Notes: generated by a model from the sequence alone, not told the origin. 8,500 nt of DNA from Bacillota bacterium (GCA_023437885.1 JAEZFH010000252.1:1-8500), one strand, 5' to 3'. Positions 1 through 6,449 are shown, counted from the first letter of the stretch. Translations and numbers: made by a program.

Positions 1-1
1 C

Positions 2-811
2 TATTACGGTGCATCGGGAGAGAAGGAAGCCCTGTCTCTGGCTTATTCCCTGGTGGATAAGATGGAAACCGGGTGCAGGGATGAGGATGGTTATCTGGAA
101 GCCTTTGACCGGCATTTTAAACCTGCCTCTAACGAGAAGCTGTCAGAAAACGGAGTCATGGCGGGGAGAACGATGAATACCCTGCTTCATGTATTAGAGG
201 CATATACGGAATTGTATCGGGTTGATAAGAAGGAATTCATCGGAGATAAGATAAAAGGGATGTTGGAGCTATTTGCGGATAAGGTTTATCATCCTGAGAA
301 AAGAAGGTTGGAGGTATTCTTCGATCTGAGCATGAATTCCCTGATTGATCTTAATTCCTATGGACATGATATCGAGGCCTCCTGGCTGCTGGACCGCAGT
401 GCAAAGGTGCTGGGGGATCCGGCCTATACTTCGTTGATTACACCCATTACTGCAGAGCTGGCTGATCATATCCATTCCGTTGCGATGGATGGGGACTCAC
501 TTTATAATGAATGCGAGGAAGACAGGGTTGATACCAGAAAGGTATGGTGGGTCCAGGCAGAAGCAGTACTTGGCTTCCTGAACGGCTATGAGAAGAAGCC
601 GCTCAGGACAGATTACCTGGTCAGTGCAGGACGGATCTGGGACTTTATCAAGGCTAAGGTCATTGATCCCAGACAGGGCTCGGAGTGGTTCAATGAGTTG
701 TACCGGGACGGGACGCCCATTAAAACCAAGGAGATGGTCGGACCCTGGAAATGCCCCTATCATAACGGCAGAATGTGCTTTGAGGTGATTAACCGGGAAA
801 TAGCATTTTAG
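2..811 (+). CDS. Cellobiose/mannobiose 2-epimerase (AGE family), 5'-truncated by the window edge
   Basis: The reading frame is open from base 2 and ends at TAG 809-811, giving the last 269 residues of a protein whose family is usually about 390-410 residues; the N-terminal third lies outside the window. Family hallmarks are visible: LLHVLEAYTELYR, GHDIEASWLL (the His before Glu is a catalytic position in cellobiose 2-epimerases), VWWVQAEA, and near the C-terminus GPWKCPYHNGR with the second conserved His. The enzyme epimerises the reducing-end sugar at C2 inside the cytoplasm. Next to a GH130 mannosylglucose phosphorylase the natural reaction is probably beta-1,4-mannobiose to 4-O-beta-mannosyl-glucose; this is inference from context, since the fold also covers N-acylglucosamine 2-epimerases. 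No terminator follows, and the next gene starts 113 bases downstream, so the two are probably cotranscribed. The GTG at 53 is internal, not the start. Confidence 0.9.
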   Translation, partial: YYGASGEKEALSLAYSLVDKMETGCRDEDGYLEAFDRHFKPASNEKLSENGVMAGRTMNTLLHVLEAYTELYRVDKKEFIGDKIKGMLELFADKVYHPEKRRLEVFFDLSMNSLIDLNSYGHDIEASWLLDRSAKVLGDPAYTSLITPITAELADHIHSVAMDGDSLYNECEEDRVDTRKVWWVQAEAVLGFLNGYEKKPLRTDYLVSAGRIWDFIKAKVIDPRQGSEWFNELYRDGTPIKTKEMVGPWKCPYHNGRMCFEVINREIAF

Positions 812-876
812 CGGACAGCAGCTTATAGCGCTATGGCGGAAATGAATTACGAATGAAACAGGCATACGGGGTATCA

Positions 877-905
877 CATACCATGGACGCATGTGTCATG
901 GTATG
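877..905 (+). other. 9-bp intercistronic hairpin just before the phosphorylase RBS
   Basis: CATACCATG at 877-885 and CATGGTATG at 897-905 are perfect inverted arms around an 11-base loop. The structure ends five bases before the ribosome binding site (AAGGAGAG, 911-918) of the following gene. No T-tract follows, so it is not an intrinsic terminator. It could stabilise or process the epimerase/phosphorylase transcript, tune translation, or be a protein binding site. Its role is not shown by sequence alone. Confidence 0.5.
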
Positions 906-924
906 AGAAGAAGGAGAGAATAGA

Positions 925-2094
925 ATGCATCCTAATTATTATGTCGAATTAGATAAATACGAGAGGCTGGTCTCCAGAAAAAATGAAAAAAGCACACATT
1001 ATACCGGTATTTATGACCGCTATGTGAATCCGGTGCTGACCAACGAGCATATTCCGCTGTTTTGGAAATATGACTTGGATGAGAAGACGAATCCTTATTT
1101 CATGGAGCGGCTTGGCGTCAACGCCGTATTTAACTCAGGAGCCCTTGAACTGAATGGGAAATATTATCTTGTAGCAAGAATAGAAGGAAACGACAGAAAA
1201 TCCTTCTTTGGAGTTGCAGAAAGTGAAAATCCGGCGGAAGGCTTCCGGTTCTGGGATTATCCGGTCCAGCTTCCGGATACCTGCAAGCATGAAACCAATG
1301 TATATGACATGCGCCTGACCAAGCATGAGGATGGCTATATCTACGGTGTATTTTGCTCGGAAAGCAAGGACAGCACGAATTCGGACCTGTCAGCCGCTGT
1401 TGCAGAGGCGGGAATTGTAAGAACAAAGGACCTGAAGACCTGGGAAAGACTGAATAATTTAAAAACCCTGCAATCTCCGCAGCAGAGAAATGTGGTGCTT
1501 CATCCGGAATTTGTTGGAGGCAGATATATGTTCTATACGCGCCCCATGGATGGTTTTATCGAAACCGGTTCCGGGGGAGGATTCGGTGCAGGTTTCTGTG
1601 AAGACATTACCAATGCGGTGATAGAAGAGGAGATAATCACAAGCAGGAGAAAATACCACACGATAACGGAAGCAAAAAACGGTGCAGGGGCGGTTCCGAT
1701 TAAAACAGACCGGGGATGGATCCATATCGCCCACGGTGTACGCAATACTGCAGCAGGGCTACGTTATGTAATCTATGTATTTGCCACGGATTTAGAGGAC
1801 CCGGCGAAGGTTATTGCAGAGCCCTCTGGCTTCTATATTGCTCCTATGGGCGAAGAGAGAGTCGGCGATGTATCCAATGTGGTATTCACAAACGGTGCAA
1901 TCGCGCGGGATAACGGCGAAGTATATATTTATTATGCATCCTCGGATACCAGACTCCATGTGGCTTCCACAACCATGGAACAATTGGTGGACTATACCTT
2001 CCATACTCCTTCGGATCCTCTTCGCTCCGTAGAATGCGTACAGCAAAGGTGTGATTTGATCCGCAGGAATTTAGATATTCTGCAGGACAGGTAA
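925..2094 (+). CDS. 4-O-beta-D-mannosyl-D-glucose phosphorylase, GH130 subfamily 1-like
   Basis: A 389-residue protein, matching the usual ~390 of mannosylglucose phosphorylases (EC 2.4.1.281). The reaction is mannosyl-glucose plus phosphate to alpha-mannose 1-phosphate plus glucose, in the cytoplasm; no signal peptide is visible. It has the GH130 five-bladed propeller signature pieces: FNSGALELNGKYYLVARIEG (residues 70-88), NVYDMRLT, in which Asp128 aligns with the general-acid Asp of the family, and later segments GGGFGAGFCEDI, GAGAVPIKTDRGWIHIAHGV and ERVGDVSNVVFTNGAI. The long N-terminal extension (about 60 residues before the first blade) is typical of subfamily 1 and absent from the shorter GH130 protein at 3862. 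The ATG at 925 is preceded by AAGGAGAG at suitable spacing. It sits directly after the epimerase that would make its substrate and before a strong terminator. Family assignment is firm; the exact substrate is inferred from family and neighbours. Confidence 0.93.
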   Translation: MHPNYYVELDKYERLVSRKNEKSTHYTGIYDRYVNPVLTNEHIPLFWKYDLDEKTNPYFMERLGVNAVFNSGALELNGKYYLVARIEGNDRKSFFGVAESENPAEGFRFWDYPVQLPDTCKHETNVYDMRLTKHEDGYIYGVFCSESKDSTNSDLSAAVAEAGIVRTKDLKTWERLNNLKTLQSPQQRNVVLHPEFVGGRYMFYTRPMDGFIETGSGGGFGAGFCEDITNAVIEEEIITSRRKYHTITEAKNGAGAVPIKTDRGWIHIAHGVRNTAAGLRYVIYVFATDLEDPAKVIAEPSGFYIAPMGEERVGDVSNVVFTNGAIARDNGEVYIYYASSDTRLHVASTTMEQLVDYTFHTPSDPLRSVECVQQRCDLIRRNLDILQDR

Positions 2095-2112
2095 TCACAA
2101 AGCACTCCTGTT

Positions 2113-2150
2113 ACTCCGGCATCCGCTGTCTGCGGTGCCGGAGTATTTTT
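2113..2150 (+). terminator. Intrinsic terminator after the mannosylglucose phosphorylase
   Basis: A GC-rich stem (ACTCCGGCA pairing with TGCCGGAGT, continued by CCGC with GCGG after a one-base bulge) spans 2113-2144 and is followed by ATTTTT. It ends the epimerase/phosphorylase transcript 19 bases after the stop codon and separates it from the regulator gene. Confidence 0.9.
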
Positions 2151-2262
2151 GGGTTTAGGATAACCGGCTGGCTGTAACAAAACAAATAGGTCGGGAGAAG
2201 TCTTTTAAATGGATGTATTCGTGCATCTGTTTACAAATTTGCATCAAAATACAAAATAATGC

Positions 2263-2291
2263 TTGAATCTGGGGGTTCAATATAGTAAACT
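2263..2291 (+). promoter_or_regulatory. Candidate sigma-A promoter of the LacI-family gene
   Basis: TTGAAT (2263-2268) and TAAACT (2286-2291) are separated by 17 bases, placing transcription start near 2298. The match to TTGACA/TATAAT is only moderate. The spacer contains an imperfect inverted repeat, TTGAATC with GGTTCAA (2263-2280). The start would fall at the edge of the palindrome at 2299-2314, which would suit autoregulation. Confidence 0.4.
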
Positions 2292-2298
2292 TCCGTTA

Positions 2299-2314
2299 TG
2301 CAGTAATTAGTGCA
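2299..2314 (+). promoter_or_regulatory. Candidate operator, near-perfect 16-bp palindrome TGCA-N-TAATTA-N-TGCA
   Basis: The sequence TGCAGTAATTAGTGCA is palindromic at 14 of 16 positions; only the two bases flanking TAATTA break symmetry. Length and symmetry fit a LacI-family operator. It lies at the predicted start of transcription of the LacI-family gene and shares the TGCA-N8-TGCA layout with sites upstream of the second phosphorylase. Two more TGCA half-sites occur upstream at 2222 and 2240. Binding by this regulator is inferred. Confidence 0.5.
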
Positions 2315-2372
2315 AAATGGTTGAATCTCTAAGAAGAATAGGCGATCGGCCAGGATAAAGGAGAAAATCAGA

Positions 2373-3404
2373 ATGAAGAAGGTTACAATCCAGGATGTAG
2401 CAAAGGCTTTGAATTTGTCCAGAAATACCGTGGCAAAAGCACTGAATAACAGTGACACAGTATCCTATGAGACAAGATATGTGGTGATTGAAAAAGCATA
2501 TGAAATGGGGTATTCCAAGCTGTCACCGGTGGTATTGAACGAATTCAAGCTGAGGAACAGGATGGATGAAACCAAGACCATTGTCGTGCTGACCAGAAGA
2601 GAAATCTCGGTGTTCTGGAACAGCATTATTATGGGAATCTCGGACGAGCTGAATAAATATGGCTGTAAGCTGCAATTTAATTTTATCAGTGAGCAGGACG
2701 AGAAAAATCTGGTGCTCCCGTTAGATTTGATGGCTGAGGTGCATGGAATCATAATACTCAGTGTGTTCTCTGCGGATTATGTCTGGCAGATTATGAAGCA
2801 GAATATACCGGTGGTCTTTCTGGATGCTCCCTGTGATATCAATGAAATCTCCGGCTATGGGGATATCGTGATATGTGAAGGCGTCCACAGTGTCAGAAAG
2901 ATTACAGCCGACCTGATTACCCGGGGCTTAAGGCGGATTGGCTTTATCGGTGATATTACCTACTGCAGGACGATGAATGACCGGTACCAGGGATATCTGA
3001 GTGCCTTGCAGGGTGCCGGCATCCGCTTGGATCCTTCCATTGTAGCAGCTTATCATCCTCCCTATAAGTTCTATAAAACAGAGGAGGTAGACAGGGCATT
3101 GAATAGTTTTTCGTCCATGCCGGAAGCGATTGTATGTGCCAACGACGATATCGCTCTGGATGTTATCCGCTGTCTGAAAGCAAGAGGACTATCGGTACCT
3201 CAGGATGTAGCGGTTACCGGCTACGATAATGTGGAGGGAATGACGCAGGTTGAGCCCCTCCTGACAACAGTACGTGTAGGGAACCAAAGGCTGGGACGAA
3301 GATTGGTACAGCAGCTGATGTGGAGAATTCAAAATCCTACCTTTCCCAAGGAGGTCATCAGCATTGGAGTGGAGATTATCTTCCGCCAATCCTCGAACAA
3401 ATAA
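2373..3404 (+). CDS. LacI-family transcriptional regulator
   Basis: A 343-residue protein of normal family length. Residues 4-47 form the LacI helix-turn-helix: TIQDVAKALNLS, then RNTVAKALNN as recognition and hinge-proximal helices, then TRYVVIEKAYEMGY. The rest is a periplasmic-binding-protein-like effector domain with typical pieces such as GIIILSV, IPVVFLDAP, RRIGFIGD, MNDRYQGYLSAL, PEAIVCANDDIALDVIRCLKARGLSVPQDVAV broken over residues ~250-285, and GYDNVEGM near the end. The ATG follows AAAGGAG (2357-2363) at nine bases. It is a single-gene unit with terminators on both sides. It lies between two mannan phosphorylase genes, so it probably senses a mannooligosaccharide or product and controls them; the ligand is not evident from sequence. 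It could repress or activate. Confidence 0.93.
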   Translation: MKKVTIQDVAKALNLSRNTVAKALNNSDTVSYETRYVVIEKAYEMGYSKLSPVVLNEFKLRNRMDETKTIVVLTRREISVFWNSIIMGISDELNKYGCKLQFNFISEQDEKNLVLPLDLMAEVHGIIILSVFSADYVWQIMKQNIPVVFLDAPCDINEISGYGDIVICEGVHSVRKITADLITRGLRRIGFIGDITYCRTMNDRYQGYLSALQGAGIRLDPSIVAAYHPPYKFYKTEEVDRALNSFSSMPEAIVCANDDIALDVIRCLKARGLSVPQDVAVTGYDNVEGMTQVEPLLTTVRVGNQRLGRRLVQQLMWRIQNPTFPKEVISIGVEIIFRQSSNK

Positions 3405-3437
3405 ACTGGTTTTATGTAATATCCTGGATAAAGGGAG

Positions 3438-3494
3438 CAGGCAATAAAACGGAGGCCGTTTTGCGGTGGCAAAGTTTTATTGCCTGTTCTTTTT
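3438..3494 (+). terminator. Intrinsic terminator after the LacI-family gene
   Basis: Perfect 13-bp arms CAGGCAATAAAAC (3438-3450) and GTTTTATTGCCTG (3474-3486) enclose a 23-base loop with some internal pairing, followed by the T-rich run TTCTTTTT (3487-3494). It lies 33 bases beyond the regulator stop codon. Confidence 0.88.
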
Positions 3495-3730
3495 CTGGGA
3501 ATCATGGTGAAGGGATTCTTCGTCCGCTGCGATCAATGAGGCTGCGCAGGATATCTATATAGATAAGGTATTGAGAAAAACAAGATAGGCTGTGCTCTGG
3601 GTGTTGTGCTTGTGCTTTGGTAATCGCACCGGCAAATAATATTGTCGCTTTGGTTCGTGCATAGGCTCTGCGGATCAATAAAGGATACTTGAGGAGGGGG
3701 TGAGATCCATCTGCGATTTTAGAATTTATA
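3495..3730. other. Intergenic stretch with no supportable gene
   Basis: This is the proximal half of the 457-base gap between the regulator terminator and the second phosphorylase. I see only short frames, no good start with a ribosome binding site, and no clear RNA fold. One frame at about 3519-3587 reads DSSSAAINEAAQDIYIDKVL before a stop; it might be a decayed gene end but is too short to name. An AGGAGGGGGTGAGA stretch near 3692 resembles a ribosome binding site but no start codon follows at usable distance. The regulatory content is in 3731-3850. Confidence 0.5.
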
Positions 3731-3759
3731 TTGCGTAAAGCTTAAAAATGTGATATTGT
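3731..3759 (+). promoter_or_regulatory. Candidate sigma-A promoter of the mannooligosaccharide phosphorylase
   Basis: TTGCGT (3731-3736) and TATTGT (3754-3759) are 17 bases apart, placing the start near 3766 and giving a leader of about 95 bases before the ATG at 3862. A TGCA-N8-TGTA palindromic element (3759-3774) covers the predicted start, so repression by steric block is plausible. The -10 is weaker than consensus. Confidence 0.45.
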
Positions 3760-3829
3760 GCATATATAAATGTACAAATAATAATATAAAATGCATCATT
3801 ATTTGCACTGCAGAATGCAATTAGATGCA
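3759..3829 (+). promoter_or_regulatory. Cluster of TGCA-N8-TGCA operator-like elements
   Basis: TGCA occurs at 3759, 3792, 3804, 3809, 3816 and 3826, far above chance for 71 AT-rich bases. TGCA at 3792, 3804 and 3816 has an exact 12-base period, so it forms two overlapping TGCA-N8-TGCA units. The second unit with its outer bases reads TTGCA-N8-TGCAA. A further unit at 3759-3774 is TGCA-N8-TGTA with a nearly symmetric interior. The layout matches the palindrome at 2299-2314 in front of the LacI-family gene, the most likely binder. Downstream, TGTATTAAT is directly repeated at 3831 and 3841 just before the AGGAGG ribosome binding site. Confidence 0.5.
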
Positions 3830-3861
3830 CTGTATTAATCTGTATTAATAAGGAGGAAGCT

Positions 3862-4881
3862 ATGAGCAAAGTAAAAATGATTACGAATCAGTTACCCAAC
3901 ATTCCCTGGCAGGAAAAGCCGGCGGATTGTGTGGGACCGGTATGGAGATATTCGGAGAATCCCATCATTCACCGTAATCCGCTGCCTGGAGTGGCCAGAA
4001 TATTCAACAGTGCGGTAGTACCCTACCAGGGAGAGTTCATCGGGGTATTCCGTGCTGAGCAGGTGAACGGGATTCCACATCTGTATCTGGGCTATAGCAA
4101 GGATGGAATTCACTGGACCTATGAGCCGAATCAGATTCCGTTTGAGAATGAAAAAGGGGAGCCCTTCCTGCCCAGGTATGCATATGATCCCCGGCTGATC
4201 CAGGTAGAAGATACCTATTATATTATTTGGTGTACAGATTTCTATGGTGCTGCCCTGGGGCTTGCAAAAACAAAGGATTTTAAAAAGTTTATCCGGATTG
4301 AGAATCCCTTCCTGCCCTTTAATCGTAACGGTGTACTTTTCCCGAGAAAAATCGGCGGTAATTTTGTTCTGTTGTCCAGACCCAGTGACAGCGGGCATAC
4401 GCCCTTTGGCGATGTATTCTTGAGTGAGAGTCCGGATCTTGTATTCTGGGGCAAGCACAGGCATGTGATGGCACGCGGACACCAATGGTGGCAATCCTTA
4501 AAGATCGGAGGAGGTGCGGCACCGATAGAGACAAGCGAGGGCTGGCTCTTGTTCTATCACGGGGTAACCGGGACCTGCAACGGTTATGTATACAGTATGG
4601 GAGCCTGCATCTTGGATATCGACAATCCCTCGGTTGTAAAATACCGCTGCAATAATTTCATCCTGACCCCGGAGACCTGGTATGAGGAGCGTGGTTTTGT
4701 TCCCAATGTGGTATTCCCCTGTGCTGCATTAACGGATGCCGAAACAGGAAGGATAGCCATCTATTATGGTGCGGCAGACAGTTATGTGGGAATGGCGTTC
4801 ACTACGGCAGATGAGATTGTGGAATATGTCAAGGCACAGGATGCGGCAACTGCCGACGACAAGAGCTTCGGTATTATGTAA
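3862..4881 (+). CDS. Beta-1,4-mannooligosaccharide phosphorylase, GH130 subfamily 2-like
   Basis: A 339-residue cytoplasmic GH130 enzyme, close to the ~330 residues of the mannooligosaccharide phosphorylases (EC 2.4.1.319). These remove terminal mannose from beta-1,4-mannooligosaccharides as alpha-mannose 1-phosphate. Visible signatures are VARIFNSAVVPYQGEFIGVFRAE (residues ~44-66), LYLGYSKDGIHW, YAYDPRLIQ, in which Asp109 aligns with the family catalytic Asp, GGAAPIETSEGWLLFYHGV and ERGFVPNVVFPC. The ATG follows AGGAGGAAG (3851-3859), a strong ribosome binding site. It has its own promoter region with operator-like repeats, separate from the epimerase/phosphorylase pair. Subfamily 2 also contains beta-mannosyl-N-acetylglucosamine phosphorylases acting on N-glycan cores, so the substrate is inferred from the neighbouring mannobiose pathway genes. 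Confidence 0.9.
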   Translation: MSKVKMITNQLPNIPWQEKPADCVGPVWRYSENPIIHRNPLPGVARIFNSAVVPYQGEFIGVFRAEQVNGIPHLYLGYSKDGIHWTYEPNQIPFENEKGEPFLPRYAYDPRLIQVEDTYYIIWCTDFYGAALGLAKTKDFKKFIRIENPFLPFNRNGVLFPRKIGGNFVLLSRPSDSGHTPFGDVFLSESPDLVFWGKHRHVMARGHQWWQSLKIGGGAAPIETSEGWLLFYHGVTGTCNGYVYSMGACILDIDNPSVVKYRCNNFILTPETWYEERGFVPNVVFPCAALTDAETGRIAIYYGAADSYVGMAFTTADEIVEYVKAQDAATADDKSFGIM

Positions 4882-4915
4882 AGCATTAGAAGATGGAACG
4901 GGAGCATAATACAAC

Positions 4916-4993
4916 CAAATAGAAGGAAGCACCGGGATTTTATACAGCAGAGAGTACATTGCTGTATAAAATCCCGGTGCTTCCTTCTATTTG
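4916..4993. terminator. Perfect 34-bp inverted repeat, probable bidirectional terminator
   Basis: Arms 4916-4949 and 4960-4993 are exact reverse complements around the 10-base spacer 4950-4959. The arms include CACCGGGATTTTATA and have U-rich outer ends in both transcripts (CTTCCTTCTATTTG). The repeat lies between convergent genes. It begins 35 bases after the phosphorylase stop, and the right arm contains the last codons and stop of the rhodanese gene (4987-4993). A shared terminator is the simplest reading, but the length and perfection of the stem are greater than termination needs. Confidence 0.75.
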
Positions 4994-5583
4994 TTCTCAG
5001 TTATTACCTCATAGGGCCAGTCGATGATGCCGCCGAAATCATATACGGTAGAATAGCCGAGGTCACTGAGTGTCTGGGCAGCCAGGGCGCTTCTTCTGCC
5101 GCTTCGGCAATAGATCAGAATGGTTGCTTCTTTGTCTGTAAGCAGTTCTCCGGCCTTATCACTTATTTCATAATCGGGGATGAGAAGAGCTCCTTCGATA
5201 TGGCCCTCATCATATTCCTCCTGCGTCCGGACATCCAGAAGAATCAGATCGGAAGAGGAATCCATCATTTCTTTTGCCTGTTGCGCATCGATTTTTTGAA
5301 GGATTTGCTCCGGAGCCACAGTTGGGGTAGATGCTGCGGCTTCGGTTTTTTCTTCTGTTTCCTGTCCTGCGGGGGAAGGTGGATCTGCGTCCTGCCGGGC
5401 GGTATCCTTGCTGCAGCCGGCAACCCCCAAGGTCATAACTGCGAAGATTATAAACAGGGCAGTTCGATTTTTCGTGGTTGATTTCCGTAACCTCGCTTTT
5501 TGATCACTCAAATCCTTTGTGAAAAGCATACCTTCGTGCTTTCCTTCTGGTTGAAAATGCTTTTTCTTCATGCTTTCTGTCAT
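4987..5583 (-). CDS. Lipoprotein rhodanese (single-domain sulfurtransferase)
   Basis: A 198-residue protein. After a basic N-terminus comes a hydrophobic segment TALFIIFAVMTLGVAGC, whose VAGC lipobox predicts lipidation at Cys57 and anchoring outside the membrane. Residues ~58-95 are an acidic, Pro/Ala/Thr-rich linker. Residues ~96-195 are a rhodanese domain: LILLDVRTQEEYDEGHIEGA, then IYCRSGRRS with active-site Cys159 in a six-residue loop typical of sulfurtransferases, and GYSTVYDFGGIIDWP at the end. The ATG at 5583 follows AAGGAGAT, but 40 residues before the signal is long; Met19 (5529), with GAAGGAAAG upstream, is an alternative start. It is the last gene of a minus-strand set with a small membrane Fe-S-type protein, 41 bases apart. 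It would carry persulfide sulfur at the outer face of the membrane; its partner is unknown. Confidence 0.9.
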   Translation of the reverse strand: MTESMKKKHFQPEGKHEGMLFTKDLSDQKARLRKSTTKNRTALFIIFAVMTLGVAGCSKDTARQDADPPSPAGQETEEKTEAAASTPTVAPEQILQKIDAQQAKEMMDSSSDLILLDVRTQEEYDEGHIEGALLIPDYEISDKAGELLTDKEATILIYCRSGRRSALAAQTLSDLGYSTVYDFGGIIDWPYEVITENK

Positions 5584-5624
5584 GCTTCATCTCCTTTTCA
5601 TACATCAGCAGATAACTGGCGTGA

Positions 5625-6212
5625 TTACTGCTTTGCTTTGGTGCACGCATCGCGGCGGGCAGAGTTAAGATATAGATCGGATACCGTTGCAATGGGACAT
5701 ACAGTGCACCAGCTTCTGGGTTTGTATAGTACTGCAAGGAGCAGTCCCAGAACCGTGGTGGTCATCATCATGGAATAAAAACGGTAGGACAGATGCGTTA
5801 TCCAGGGAAGCACCTCCTCCAATCTTATTAACTGGGGCATTTCAAAGGGCAGCGGCAGGAAGATCAGAAATCTCAGATATTCCATTGCCGGTATTCTTCC
5901 CTTGGCCACACCGATGGTAGACATAATTATGATGAACAGGCTTGTGAAAAAATAAATCAGAACGATCCACTTCAATTTTCCGTGGGTAAAAAACCGGGGA
6001 GTTTTTCGTGAGTGCTTTTTCATTTTTCCCAGGGCGGTATACAGGCTGGCCCGGGGGCAGTAGCTTTGACACCAGGTTTTCTTTCGGTTTTTTACCAACA
6101 GGATGAGCGGAAGGGACATACATAGTATACCAGATAATGCAAGGTGTATGTTCACAAATCCGAGAGCAAAGAAAGCGAGTGTAATAATAAAGTAGAATTT
6201 TTTGTAATGCAT
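5625..6212 (-). CDS. Small membrane protein with two Cys-Pro motifs, 4Fe-4S binding protein-like (NapH/polyferredoxin-related)
   Basis: I place the start at ATG 6212, giving 195 residues, because GAGGTG lies six bases before it; the upstream ATG at 6245 lacks such a site and would overlap the preceding small gene. Likely membrane spans are residues ~5-26, ~28-41, ~81-102 and ~146-163, with a less certain one at ~111-123. Cysteines are paired: Cys48/Cys52 in WCQSYCPRASLY and Cys169/Cys172 in WCTVCPIATVSDLY, each right after a membrane span and followed by Pro. This resembles the core of NapH/CcoG-like polyferredoxins, but each cluster motif keeps only two cysteines, so the four together might hold one Fe-S cluster or act as redox thiols. 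It lies between a Cys-rich microprotein and a lipoprotein rhodanese, suggesting transmembrane electron or sulfur transfer. Exact function is unknown. Confidence 0.8.
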   Translation of the reverse strand: MHYKKFYFIITLAFFALGFVNIHLALSGILCMSLPLILLVKNRKKTWCQSYCPRASLYTALGKMKKHSRKTPRFFTHGKLKWIVLIYFFTSLFIIIMSTIGVAKGRIPAMEYLRFLIFLPLPFEMPQLIRLEEVLPWITHLSYRFYSMMMTTTVLGLLLAVLYKPRSWCTVCPIATVSDLYLNSARRDACTKAKQ

Positions 6213-6231
6213 GTTTTCACCTCGAAATAGA

Positions 6232-6378
6232 TTAGGATGCCGCAATGATTAGCCCAAGCACGGCCCCGTATATGGACGTTCGGTAAGGGTTTTTTGTAAT
6301 TGGGCAGGCTCCGCTGGGGCAGCCGACGGCTTTATAATATGGTTCGCAAAGCGTGTCGCTTGTTATTATAGATGGCAT
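6232..6378 (-). CDS. 48-residue small Cys-motif protein, first gene of the redox operon
   Basis: This short frame runs from ATG at 6378 to TAA at 6234-6232 on the minus strand. It is preceded by CAGGAGG with a good distance to the start, one of the strongest ribosome binding sites in the window. The protein begins MPSIITSDTLCEPYYKAVGC and continues PSGACPITKNPYRTSIYGAV before a hydrophobic end (LGLIIAAS). Cysteines are at 11, 20 and 25; the CPSGACP segment resembles the Cys-Pro motifs of the following membrane protein. The C-terminal ~14 residues could sit in the membrane. Only 19 bases, holding the next ribosome binding site, separate it from the membrane protein gene, so translation is probably coupled. 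I do not recognise a named family. It may be a subunit completing the cluster ligands of its neighbour; that is inference. Confidence 0.72.
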   Translation of the reverse strand: MPSIITSDTLCEPYYKAVGCPSGACPITKNPYRTSIYGAVLGLIIAAS

Positions 6379-6449
6379 GGTTTTTTCCTCCTGTAATTAT
6401 CTTGTGCTGCCGCAAGCAACAGGGCATCCTTGGGATAAATGTTAAAATG

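Noticed and set aside
3519..3590. Short frame reading DSSSAAINEAAQDIYIDKVL, possibly a decayed solute-binding protein end
   Set aside because: Only about two dozen codons, no start, and no second piece nearby; it cannot be told apart from chance.
3600..3730. Possible riboswitch or structured leader before the second phosphorylase
   Set aside because: The predicted promoter starts downstream of this stretch, and I see no conserved aptamer core or paired arms.
3892..4494. 200-codon minus-strand frame inside the second GH130 gene
   Set aside because: It is the antisense shadow of a well-supported enzyme gene and has no recognisable motifs or ribosome binding site.
4916..4993. Inverted repeat as the ends of a mobile element
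   Set aside because: Only 10 bases lie between the arms, there is no transposase or target duplication, and the position between convergent genes fits a terminator.
6213..6245. Start of the membrane protein at ATG 6245
   Set aside because: No ribosome binding site precedes it, it overlaps the end of the 48-residue gene, and ATG 6212 has GAGGTG at proper spacing.
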